A stretch of 13,923 nucleotides of DNA. It comes from Deltaproteobacteria bacterium (GTDB lineage: Bacteria; Desulfobacterota; JAFDIG01). The position numbers and the translations under genes are program-made. Of the stretch, positions 1-6,348 are shown piece after piece. The stretch is taken from contig JAFDIG010000053.1 in the NCBI GenBank assembly GCA_019308145.1, forward strand, positions 1 to 13,923, in the 5' to 3' direction. The stretch's first letter is position 1; every line of letters begins with the position of its first letter. The notes beneath the pieces are model-generated. The model saw only the letters and a list, made by a program, of their open reading frames with translations. It did not search any database and had not been told where the DNA came from.

Positions 1-351
1 AAGAGGTATCACTAACAGGAAAATCAGAAGTTTCTTTAATCTTTATAGATTGAAATATTTGGATAAAAAATTAAACGAGTAAGAAATATGAAGGATAGAA
101 AGGGGTGAAAATAATCTTTATTTTGAAACTTTTCCAGAATAAATACAAGCTAACTTTTTATCTCTTCCGACATAATTGTCGATATTAAGTTTTAAATTTT
201 TTTAAAACCTCAATAAAGTTTATATAAATTTTTTTAAAATTCTCATAGTGTGATATAATTTAGAATGACTTATAATTAGGCATAGTTTTTGCTTTAATCA
301 TTATCTTGCAATAAAAAATTTTAGTAATTATATTATTTATAATTATATTAT
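1..351. other. AT-rich left flank with no convincing gene
   Basis: I see no recognisable gene here. Two short frames are open from the left edge: one stops at 80-82 and another at 51-53. Either could be the C-terminal tail of a gene cut by the window, and I cannot choose between them. A 27-codon frame with a GTG start at 105 follows AAGGA at 91-95, but it resembles nothing I know. A 14-base dyad (CGACA-TAAT-TGTCG) lies at 168-181. The rest is runs of A and T, plus the promoter-like element listed separately. Confidence 0.5.
251..259 (+). promoter_or_regulatory. Candidate extended -10 promoter element
   Basis: TGATATAAT at 251-259 is a perfect extended -10 (TGn followed by TATAAT). No good -35 lies upstream, only T-rich sequence near 231-236. 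A transcript starting near 266 would run into the hairpin at 359-374 and cross no credible ORF, so it might make a small RNA of roughly 110-120 nt. In DNA this AT-rich such a match can arise by chance. Confidence 0.25.
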
Positions 352-374
352 AAAAAAAGCTCGGAATACCGAGC
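352..374 (-). terminator. Intrinsic terminator of tRNA-Leu
   Basis: On the minus strand, GCTCGG-TATT-CCGAGC (359-374) forms a 6-bp GC-rich stem with a 4-base loop and is followed directly by seven Ts (complement of 352-358). It starts 11 bases after the tRNA 3' end, the expected place for a single-gene tRNA transcript. On the plus strand the same hairpin is followed by ACTTTTATTTT, so it may also stop transcription coming from the left. Confidence 0.85.
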
Positions 375-384
375 ACTTTTATTT

Positions 385-472
385 TGGTGCCTAGGGCCGG
401 AATCGAACCGGCACGGTGCAAAGCACCGAGGGATTTTAAGTCCCTTGCGTCTACCAATTCCGCCACCCAGGC
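385..472 (-). tRNA. tRNA-Leu (anticodon UAA)
   Basis: Read on the minus strand, this is an 88-base class II tRNA. The 7-bp acceptor stem is GCCTGGG paired with CCTAGGC, with one G-U. The D arm contains GGTAGAC. The anticodon stem GGGA/TCCC encloses the loop CTTAAAA, giving anticodon UAA, which reads UUA. The long variable arm (CGGTGC/GCACCG) is typical of Leu. The T arm is GCCGG-TTCGATT-CCGGC, followed by discriminator A and an encoded CCA. The gene has its own promoter and terminator and looks monocistronic. Translated frames across it are artefacts. No integrase or att-like repeat was noticed beside it. Confidence 0.97.
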
Positions 473-499
473 AACATTTAAAAATATATACCATTAAAA

Positions 500-528
500 A
501 AATTAACACCTTATTCTTTTTTTGTCAA
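500..528 (-). promoter_or_regulatory. Probable promoter of tRNA-Leu
   Basis: On the minus strand a perfect -35 TTGACA (complement of 523-528) is followed after 17 bases by TAATTT (complement of 500-505), a poor -10 at the right spacing. Transcription would start near 493 and give a leader of about 20 nt before the mature tRNA. A second T/A-rich -10-like site (TATATT) lies closer to the gene. This region also serves the divergent protease gene. Confidence 0.45.
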
Positions 529-561
529 GATTTATCTTAAATGTTTAAAGGAGGACGAGCT

Positions 562-1986
562 ATGAAAAGAATCAAGAAAATCTCTTATCTACTAATTGCA
601 TTTCTCTTGCTATTTCTTGCGACCAACACAATGTTTCTTCCTAAAGTCTATGCAAGTGATTCTAAAGAAGAATTGGCGACTATCTTTGTAGATTTAGCTA
701 AAAAGCTTAAACCTACGGTAGTTAATATTAGCACAACCAAGGTTATTAAACGCAGCCCTTTTTCTAAAAATTGGAGATCACCTTTTTCAGAGAAAGATCC
801 TTTTTGGGAGTTTTTTAATAAATTCTTTGAAAATGCCCCAAAAGAGTATAAACAAAGAGGGCTTGGATCTGGTTTTATTTGGGATAAAGATGGATATGTT
901 GTTACAAATAATCATGTGGTTGAAGGCGCAACAAGTATTACAGTGAAACTTTCTAATGGAAAGAAGTATCCTGCAAAAATTGTTGGGAGAGATGAAAATA
1001 CAGATATTGCCCTTTTAAAGATAAAAATCAAAAATGATATCCCAGCTGTAACCTTAGGAGATTCTGATAAACTCCAGGTTGGTGAATGGGTTATGGCAAT
1101 AGGAAATCCTTTTGGTTTAGAACAAACAGTAACTGTTGGAATTGTAAGTGCTAAAGGCAGGGTAATTGGATCAGGCCCATATGACAATTATATACAAACC
1201 GATGCATCAATAAATCCTGGAAATAGTGGAGGACCTCTTTTTGATATCCATGGTAGAGTAGTAGGTATAAATACTGCTATCGTAGCAGGAGGAACAGGGA
1301 TTGGGTTTGCCATACCAGTAAATCTTGCTAAAAAGGTGATTTATCAGTTAAAAACAAAAGGTAAAGTAACCAGAGGTTGGTTAGGTGTAATGATTCAAGA
1401 TTTTAATGAGGATTTAAAACAATCTTTTAATTATAAAAGGGATTATGGAGTATTGGTTGCAGATGTATTAGCTGGCGAACCTGCTAAAAAAGCAGGAATA
1501 AAAAGAGGTGATGTTATCTTAGAGATCAATGGACAAAAAGTAAAAAATAGCAGGGATCTACTTGATAAGGTTGCTGATTTAAAAGTGGGCAAAAAGGCAG
1601 AGGTTAAAGTTTGGAGAAACGGAAAGGAGAAAGTCTTTACTGTTAAGGTTGGAGAAAGACCGGGGGAGAAAAGGATTGCGCTTAAAGAAAAGCCAGAGAA
1701 AAAACTTGGATTAACTATAAGGAATATCACACCTGAAATTGCTAAAACATTAGGGTTGACAGTCAAGAAGGGGGTATTAGTTGTTGAGGTTGAGCCAGGA
1801 AGTGCAGCATACGATGCAGGATTAATGTCTCGCGATGTAATACTTGAGGTAAACAGGAAAAAGGTAAAAAATGTGGATGAATTTTTGGATATCATCAACT
1901 CACTAAAAGAGGGTGATAAAGCTTTGCTTTTGGTGCTAAGAAATAAAGATACATTCTTTACAACCTTAACTATCTCAAGCTCTTAA
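562..1986 (+). CDS. htrA: HtrA/DegP-like periplasmic serine protease
   Basis: This is a protein-quality-control protease that degrades or refolds damaged envelope proteins in the periplasm. I start it at ATG 562 (474 aa) because AAAGGAGG at 547-554 sits 7 bases upstream; an in-frame ATG at 541 would place that site inside the gene. A signal peptide (MKR..., then a Leu-rich core) ends at VYA, with likely cleavage after residue 31. The trypsin-like domain carries the triad His118 (NNHVVEG), Asp148 (ENTDIALLK) and Ser222 (NPGNSGGPL). Two PDZ domains follow, at about 272-365 and 381-472, the architecture of DegP/DegQ rather than DegS. The loop before the catalytic His is rich in Phe and Pro (about 65-100). 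A weak promoter (TTAACA at 503-508, CAAGAT 17 bases later) may drive it. A terminator follows. The family is certain; which paralogue it is remains open. Confidence 0.96.
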   Translation: MKRIKKISYLLIAFLLLFLATNTMFLPKVYASDSKEELATIFVDLAKKLKPTVVNISTTKVIKRSPFSKNWRSPFSEKDPFWEFFNKFFENAPKEYKQRGLGSGFIWDKDGYVVTNNHVVEGATSITVKLSNGKKYPAKIVGRDENTDIALLKIKIKNDIPAVTLGDSDKLQVGEWVMAIGNPFGLEQTVTVGIVSAKGRVIGSGPYDNYIQTDASINPGNSGGPLFDIHGRVVGINTAIVAGGTGIGFAIPVNLAKKVIYQLKTKGKVTRGWLGVMIQDFNEDLKQSFNYKRDYGVLVADVLAGEPAKKAGIKRGDVILEINGQKVKNSRDLLDKVADLKVGKKAEVKVWRNGKEKVFTVKVGERPGEKRIALKEKPEKKLGLTIRNITPEIAKTLGLTVKKGVLVVEVEPGSAAYDAGLMSRDVILEVNRKKVKNVDEFLDIINSLKEGDKALLLVLRNKDTFFTTLTISSS

Positions 1987-1997
1987 AAATATATATA

Positions 1998-2032
1998 TGC
2001 TCATCCCATTTAATGGGGTGGGCATCTTTTCT
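1998..2032 (+). terminator. Intrinsic terminator after htrA
   Basis: TGCTCATCCCAT (1998-2009) and ATGGGGTGGGCA (2013-2024) form a 12-bp stem with two G-U pairs and a 3-base loop, followed by TCTTTTCT. It begins 12 bases after the protease stop codon. It should largely separate the protease transcript from the glycosyltransferase gene that starts at 2046. Confidence 0.75.
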
Positions 2033-2045
2033 ATAAAAAAATATA

Positions 2046-3221
2046 ATGAAAATTTTAGTATTTCCAAATGATTCTATAATTAGCTATTACAATAAAGGAG
2101 AGATCAAAAAGAGATATTTTAATCCTGGCAACTTATTTGACGAGGTTCATATTATTTCATTTAATAATGAAGAAATCCCTGCTAATAAGGTAGCTGATTT
2201 AGCTGGTAAAGGAAAATTATTTATTCACACACTTGGCAAGCCAAAGCTATCTCGTTTACCGACGATCCTTAAAAAACTAAAAACATTAACTTATCATATC
2301 GCTCCCTCATTAATTCGTTGCTATAACCCTCATTTTATGGGAGCAATGGGGATATATTGCTCTAAAGGGAAAATACCAGTAGTTATCTCTATTCATACTG
2401 ATTACAGCAGGATCAGAAGATTTAAAATACTTAAATTAGAATATCTTCCAAGATTTTTTAGGTCACTCATTGAACTTTTATTTTTTGAACCTTATGTTTA
2501 TAGAAATGCCAACCATTTTATATCTGTATATCCTTTTGCAACACAATATATAAAAAAGAAGGTAAAAGATAATAAGATAAGTATAATTTATAATAGAGTT
2601 TATCTTAAAGATTATGAAAATCCGACAATACCAAATTTTTTAGTAAACAAAAAAAGAAAAATAATAATAAGTGTGAGCAGACATATAACTGGTAAAAATC
2701 CAGAATTGTTAATAAGAGCTATAAAAAATCTTGATGTTGATCTTTTATTGATTGGGGAAGGTCCTTTGACTAATAAACTCAAAAAATTAACAGATGAGTT
2801 AAAGTTATCTAAACGTGTAAGATTTATTCCTAAAGTCATGAACAGAGATCTACCAGGATATTATTTAGGAAGTGATATTTTTGCTTTATCTAACCATTAT
2901 CCTGGAGTTGCTATCTCTGTCCTTGAGGCTATGGCAGCATCTCTTCCTTTGGTCTTATCAAAGCCTTTTTTTGAACCTTCTTATGAAATTTGTAAAGATA
3001 TAGCTATAATAGTGGATCCATCCCCTAAAGGATTTGAAGAAGCTTTTTCCCTTTTATTAAAAAATCCTAATTTAAGGCATGAATTAGGAAGGAAAGGTAA
3101 AGAAAGAATGAAAATCTATGATGGTGAAATTATGGAAAAAAAAGAGGTAGAACTTTATTTATCTATTTTAAAGAGCTCTCAAAGGGAGATCCCTGTTAGA
3201 AAAAGATTGACAAAAAGGTAA
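2046..3221 (+). CDS. GT4-family glycosyltransferase (GT-B fold)
   Basis: This probably moves a sugar from a nucleotide-sugar donor to a lipid or polysaccharide acceptor at the inner face of the membrane; the substrate is unknown. The 391-residue protein has the GT-B layout. The N-terminal half starts MKILVFPND and contains SIHTDYSR (115-122). The C-terminal GT1 domain (about 205-355) contains SVSRHITGKNPELL (209-222), LLLIGEGPL (233-241) and SDIFALSNHYPG (276-287). The EX7E motif is only half present: Glu294 of LEAMA is there, but the position of the first Glu is Pro286. The C terminus is basic. No Shine-Dalgarno site is visible before ATG 2046, and TATAAT overlaps that codon, but no other start fits the fold. 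It lies 60 bases after htrA, with a terminator between, so it may depend on read-through or its own weak promoter. Confidence 0.88.
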   Translation: MKILVFPNDSIISYYNKGEIKKRYFNPGNLFDEVHIISFNNEEIPANKVADLAGKGKLFIHTLGKPKLSRLPTILKKLKTLTYHIAPSLIRCYNPHFMGAMGIYCSKGKIPVVISIHTDYSRIRRFKILKLEYLPRFFRSLIELLFFEPYVYRNANHFISVYPFATQYIKKKVKDNKISIIYNRVYLKDYENPTIPNFLVNKKRKIIISVSRHITGKNPELLIRAIKNLDVDLLLIGEGPLTNKLKKLTDELKLSKRVRFIPKVMNRDLPGYYLGSDIFALSNHYPGVAISVLEAMAASLPLVLSKPFFEPSYEICKDIAIIVDPSPKGFEEAFSLLLKNPNLRHELGRKGKERMKIYDGEIMEKKEVELYLSILKSSQREIPVRKRLTKR

Positions 3222-3265
3222 AAAAATGGCTAATAAACAATCATCATAACAAAAGGAGGTTTCAT

Positions 3266-3445
3266 TTGGCTAAAAGGATTATTAAAAAAAAGGAGATACC
3301 AGAGCCAGTTCCCAGTTTCCAAGAAAGGTTTACTAAGTGGGTAAAAAAGAATTTAAAAGCCATTGGTATTGTATCAGGAATTATATTAATTATTACAGCT
3401 ATAATTTTAATCTTTCTAATACATTCAAAAAATTTGGAAAGGTAA
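3266..3445 (+). CDS. N-terminal membrane anchor of a frame-split TPR protein
   Basis: TTG at 3266 follows a near-ideal AAAAGGAGGT at 3251-3260. The 59-residue frame begins MAKRIIKKKEIPEPVPSFQE, a basic and proline-containing cytoplasmic segment. It continues into one transmembrane helix at about residues 32-52 (IGIVSGIILIITAIILIFL) and stops at TAA 3443-3445. The next frame (-1) takes over within the last ten codons and encodes TPR repeats. An anchor followed by TPRs is a common design for small periplasmic scaffold proteins, so I read this as the start of one gene. The two frames join at CAAAAAATTT (3426-3435): one extra A, or a -1 slip at A-AAA-AAT, restores a protein of about 216 aa. The start and anchor are well supported; the cause of the split is not known. 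Confidence 0.7.
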   Translation: MAKRIIKKKEIPEPVPSFQERFTKWVKKNLKAIGIVSGIILIITAIILIFLIHSKNLER

Positions 3446-3915
3446 AAGGAGAGAAAAAGAAACTAAAAGAGGTTTTAAAAGATTTAGAAGATATAGAAAA
3501 ACGGTATAAAAGAACTGATCATGGCAAAAAAGCATTACTTTATATAGGTCACATATATTATCATTTAAAAGATTATGACAATGCAATCAAATTTTATAGA
3601 AGATTCTTAAAAAAAACCAAAAAAGATGATCTTTTAAAAATCATGGCTTTAAATGGTTTAGGGTATGCTAATGAAGAAAAAGCGGATTTTAAAGAAGCGA
3701 TCAAATGGTATTCCAAGATCTTAAATATTAATAATCGATTCTTTCAACCTTATGCTCACCTTAATATGGCACGTTGCTTTGAAAAATTAAAAAATATACC
3801 TGAAGCTATTAAAAATTATAGGGAATTTTTAAAAGAAAACCCTGATTCAGAGCGTTCGTTACAGGTAAAATATAAAGTTAAGGTGTTAGAAGAGATGAGT
3901 GTTTCAAAAAAGTAA
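3337..3915 (+). CDS. TPR-repeat protein, C-terminal part of frame-split gene
   Basis: The open frame begins at GTG 3337, but its first 30 or so residues are the wrong frame of the upstream transmembrane segment. Real coding probably starts near 3433. Three tetratricopeptide repeats can be seen, with their usual Gly/Ala/Tyr spacing, at about residues 63-96, 103-136 and 138-171 of this 192-residue frame. Examples are ALLYIGHIYYHLKDYDNAIK and LNMARCFEKLKNIPEAIKNY. A Lys/Glu-rich helix precedes them. TPR domains of this kind bind partner proteins; with the upstream anchor this one would sit in the periplasm on the inner membrane, similar in design to YfgM-type proteins. The repeats look intact and carry no stops, which argues against an old pseudogene. 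The specific partner is unknown. Confidence 0.8.
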   Translation: MGKKEFKSHWYCIRNYINYYSYNFNLSNTFKKFGKVKGEKKKLKEVLKDLEDIEKRYKRTDHGKKALLYIGHIYYHLKDYDNAIKFYRRFLKKTKKDDLLKIMALNGLGYANEEKADFKEAIKWYSKILNINNRFFQPYAHLNMARCFEKLKNIPEAIKNYREFLKENPDSERSLQVKYKVKVLEEMSVSKK

Positions 3916-4026
3916 ATTCTTTTAAGGAGATTCTTTTTTCAATTAAAAGTATTAATATACGCTAATTTCTTTAAAGTTTTTTATTCCATAAAAAGTACAG
4001 CTTTCCCTGATAACATTATTTGAAAT

Positions 4027-4054
4027 AAAAAGGCGAGTTTATCTCGCCTTTTTT
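4027..4054. terminator. Bidirectional terminator between TPR gene and gdhA
   Basis: GGCGAG (4032-4037), loop TTTAT, CTCGCC (4043-4048) is flanked by five As on the left and six Ts on the right. It therefore works as an intrinsic terminator in both directions. It lies 111 bases after the TPR stop codon and 31 bases past the end of the convergent dehydrogenase gene. Confidence 0.9.
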
Positions 4055-4085
4055 GGGTTTTTTACAAATAGAATCTGAATATATT

Positions 4086-5351
4086 TTAGGGGTAAAGCCC
4101 TCTAAGTTTAGATGCTTTAGCAACTCTACCAATAGCTAAAATATAAGCTGCTGTACGCATATTAACCTTTTTTTCCTCAGAAATAGTATATACCTCTTTA
4201 AAACTTCTTGTAAGAATATTTTCAAGGCGGTTAGCAACTTCTTCTTCACTCCAGAGTAGTTCCTGAAGATTTTGTACCCATTCAAAATAGGATACAATAA
4301 CTCCACCTGCATTAGCTAAAATATCTGGCACGACAAATTTCCCAGCCTCATAAAGGATTTCGTCTGCTTCAGGGGTTGTTGGCCCATTTGCTCCTTCCAC
4401 TATGAGTTTTGCCTTTATATTATTTGCATTTTCCTTAGTAATTTGACTTTCTAAAGCAGCAGGTACCAAGATATCGCAATCCAGCTCAAGAAGTTCCTTA
4501 TTGCTTATTGGTTCACTTTTTGTTACCTTATCCGAAAGTAAACAAAAATATTTGGTTTTACAATCTAAAGCTGCTTTAATATCAAGTCCATCTTGGTTAT
4601 AAAGTCCCCCTTTAGAATCACTTATTGCTATTATTTTTGCCCCCAAACGTTCAAAATAGATAGCGGCAATACCACCAACATTTCCACATCCTTGAATAGC
4701 TACTTTAGCTCCTTCTAAAGGAATACCAAGTTGTTTGCAAGCATTTTGTGTTGATATTACTACTCCTTTTCCGGTAGCCTCAAACCTTCCTAATGAGCCG
4801 CCTAATTCTAAAGGTTTACCAGTAACAACACCAGGAACTGCGTACCCTTTAAATATACTATAAGTATCCATAATCCAAGCCATTACTTGAGGATTTGTAT
4901 AAACATCTGGAGCTGGTATATCTACTTCAGGACCTATTAGCATTGATATTTCCCAAGTAAAACGTCTTGTCATTCTTTCTATCTCACTTTTAGACATCTT
5001 TTTTGGATCACATGCTATACCACCTTTTGCACCTCCAAAAGGAATATTAGCAACAGCACTTTTCCATGTCATCCACATTGCTAAAGCTCTTACCTCATCT
5101 ATATCAACATCTGGATGATATCTTATTCCACCTTTAAAAGGCCCTCTTGTATCATTGTGTTGTATTCTATAGCCAGTAAACATCTTTATTGAACCATCAT
5201 CCATTTTTACTGGAAAATGAACTGTAAGTTCTCGTCTTGTAGTTTTGAATTTTTCAAGAATACCTGGATCTACATCTAAGTAAGGCTTCACAATATCTAC
5301 TTGTCTTTGAGCTATCTCAAACGGGTTTATACCCTTTCCTTCTTTTTGCAT
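4086..5351 (-). CDS. gdhA: Glutamate dehydrogenase (Glu/Leu/Phe/Val family)
   Basis: Catalyses reversible oxidative deamination of glutamate to 2-oxoglutarate and ammonia, linking nitrogen and carbon metabolism in the cytoplasm. I chose the start at 5351 (421 aa) because AAGGAGG lies just upstream (complement of 5356-5362) and because the promoter at 5379-5408 overlaps the longer possible N terminus, so an upstream start at 5408 would not be transcribed. Motifs seen: GPFKGGIR with Lys73, TWKSAV with Lys97, PFGGAKGG with catalytic Lys109, PAPDVYT with Asp149, and the dinucleotide-binding GCGNVGG at 221-227. VEGANGPTT is the usual C-terminal substrate-site segment. The length is normal for the short hexameric bacterial/archaeal type. 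Whether it uses NAD or NADP, and whether it acts mainly catabolically, cannot be settled here. It is monocistronic. Confidence 0.95.
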   Translation of the reverse strand: MQKEGKGINPFEIAQRQVDIVKPYLDVDPGILEKFKTTRRELTVHFPVKMDDGSIKMFTGYRIQHNDTRGPFKGGIRYHPDVDIDEVRALAMWMTWKSAVANIPFGGAKGGIACDPKKMSKSEIERMTRRFTWEISMLIGPEVDIPAPDVYTNPQVMAWIMDTYSIFKGYAVPGVVTGKPLELGGSLGRFEATGKGVVISTQNACKQLGIPLEGAKVAIQGCGNVGGIAAIYFERLGAKIIAISDSKGGLYNQDGLDIKAALDCKTKYFCLLSDKVTKSEPISNKELLELDCDILVPAALESQITKENANNIKAKLIVEGANGPTTPEADEILYEAGKFVVPDILANAGGVIVSYFEWVQNLQELLWSEEEVANRLENILTRSFKEVYTISEEKKVNMRTAAYILAIGRVAKASKLRGLYP

Positions 5352-5378
5352 AAAACCTCCTTCACTAACTTTTTTGTG

Positions 5379-5408
5379 ATAATAGTTTTTTAAAGAAATA
5401 ATTGTCAA
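5379..5408 (-). promoter_or_regulatory. Sigma-70-type promoter of gdhA
   Basis: On the minus strand TTGACA (complement of 5403-5408) and TATTAT (complement of 5379-5384) are 18 bases apart. That is a 6/6 -35 and a 5/6 -10. Transcription should start near 5372, leaving a leader of about 20 nt that holds just the ribosome binding site. This fixes the dehydrogenase start at 5351. Confidence 0.75.
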
Positions 5409-5498
5409 TAAGTTTTTTTAATTTAATTAAAAATTGCTAAATTTTCAATTAATCCTATAGCCATTAGCCATCTCTACAGATGTGTGTTTGTTATTTTT

Positions 5499-5525
5499 TT
5501 GACATACTAATAAAAGTATGATAAT
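5499..5525 (+). promoter_or_regulatory. Candidate promoter and operator for the kinase-pan genes
   Basis: TTGACA (5499-5504) and GATAAT (5520-5525) are separated by 15 bases, shorter than ideal. An inverted repeat CATACT-N6-AGTATG (5503-5520) fills the spacer, where a bound repressor or a MerR-like activator could act. It lies about 50 bases before the kinase start, between two divergent genes. The promoter match is moderate; the regulatory role is inferred only from the dyad. Confidence 0.4.
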
Positions 5526-5574
5526 AAATAAAATAACAGAAATTTTCCCAACAGTCAAATTGATAATTAATTAA

Positions 5575-6219
5575 ATGAAAAATGGACCTAAATATATAGC
5601 AATAGAAGGCCCCATAGGTGTAGGGAAAACAACTTTAGCTAAACTTTTGGCTAAACATTTTGATGGCAGGCTTGTTCTTGAAAAAGCAGAAGAAAATCCT
5701 TTTCTTGAAAGATTTTATAGGGATAGGAAAAAATATGCTTTTCAAACTCAATTATATTTTCTGCTTAGTCGGTATAAACAACAACAAGAGTTAAGACAAT
5801 TTTATCTTTTTTCAAAGGTTACTATTACAGATTATACCTTTTTAAAAGATAAAATTTTTGCGCATTTAAATTTAGATGGTGATGAATTATCCTTATATGA
5901 ACAAATTTATTCATTGCTTAATAAAAGAGTAATTGTCCCTGATCTGGTCATTTATCTCAGGGCAAGAACAGATGTTCTGCTCAAGAGGATAAGAGAAAGG
6001 GGCATAAAATATGAAAAGGAGATTTCTCAAAAATATTTAAAAGAGCTTTTAGAAGTATACAATAATACCTTTTTTCATTATAGTAGTTCCCCTTTACTTG
6101 TAGTTGAGACAAGCGAAATAGATTTTGTAAAAAATGAATCAGATTTAAATGATCTTGTTAAAGAGATTAGGGGAATGAAAAAAGGGACATGGTATTTTGT
6201 ACCGCTTGGATCCAAGTAA
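5575..6219 (+). CDS. Deoxynucleoside kinase (dAK/dGK family)
   Basis: Phosphorylates deoxynucleosides to dNMPs for nucleotide salvage, using ATP, in the cytoplasm. The 214-residue protein has a P-loop GPIGVGKT at 12-19. LEKAEENPFLE (35-45) corresponds to the segment that holds the catalytic Glu in this family. TDYTFLKDKIFA (85-96) replaces the DRS-type motif in the way I recall from bacterial relatives. RIRERGIKYE (138-147) is the lid with its arginines. The length is normal. No Shine-Dalgarno site is seen before ATG 5575, but the protein starts at the usual distance from the P-loop. Such kinases often neighbour folK or panC in related bacteria, so pairing with panC is likely old. Base preference cannot be predicted. 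The promoter at 5499-5525 is the likely driver. Confidence 0.88.
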   Translation: MKNGPKYIAIEGPIGVGKTTLAKLLAKHFDGRLVLEKAEENPFLERFYRDRKKYAFQTQLYFLLSRYKQQQELRQFYLFSKVTITDYTFLKDKIFAHLNLDGDELSLYEQIYSLLNKRVIVPDLVIYLRARTDVLLKRIRERGIKYEKEISQKYLKELLEVYNNTFFHYSSSPLLVVETSEIDFVKNESDLNDLVKEIRGMKKGTWYFVPLGSK

Positions 6220-6223
6220 TTTG

Positions 6224-6313
6224 GACTGAGACGGAAGAGCTTATTAAGTTAAAAATAAAAAATAAGGTATAAAACAAAAAAGCCTTCTGGTCTTAGTCGG
6301 AAGGCTTTTTTTT
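6224..6313 (+). promoter_or_regulatory. Terminator with competing antiterminator arm before panC
   Basis: AGCCTTC (6281-6287) and GAAGGCT (6300-6306) form a terminator stem, extended inside by three more pairs and outside by A-T pairs, followed by eight Ts (6306-6313). The segment 6224-6242, just after the kinase stop, can pair with the terminator's 5' arm and loop (6280-6298). Nine pairs form at 6224-6232/6290-6298 (one G-U), four at 6234-6237/6284-6287, and four at 6239-6242/6280-6283 after a bulged A. The two structures exclude each other, the geometry of a transcription attenuator. The terminator itself is secure; the switch is an inference. Confidence 0.7.
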
Positions 6314-6348
6314 GTTAAAAATATAAAAAATTAATAAAGAGGTCTAAA

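Noticed and set aside
88..188. Tiny overlapping frames: ATG 88 to TGA 108, and GTG 105 to TAA 188
   Set aside because: They are very short, their composition matches spacer DNA, and no family is recognised. The ribosome-site-like AAGGA at 91-95 is weak evidence alone.
260..466. 68-codon minus-strand frame starting inside the tRNA region
   Set aside because: Its N-terminal half is the translated tRNA-Leu and the rest is AT-rich spacer; tRNA genes often give such open frames.
385..560. tRNA-Leu as a possible integration site for a mobile element
   Set aside because: No integrase, no direct repeat of the tRNA end and no phage-like genes are seen in the window.
912..1898. Minus-strand frames across htrA, and similar antisense frames across the glycosyltransferase, dctP, dctM and MFS genes
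   Set aside because: They overlap genes with clear catalytic or family motifs, lack ribosome sites and look like complement shadows.
3919..3949. CTTTTAA/TTAAAAG inverted repeat after the TPR gene
   Set aside because: Weak A-T stem with a 17-base loop and no T run; the real terminator is at 4027-4054.
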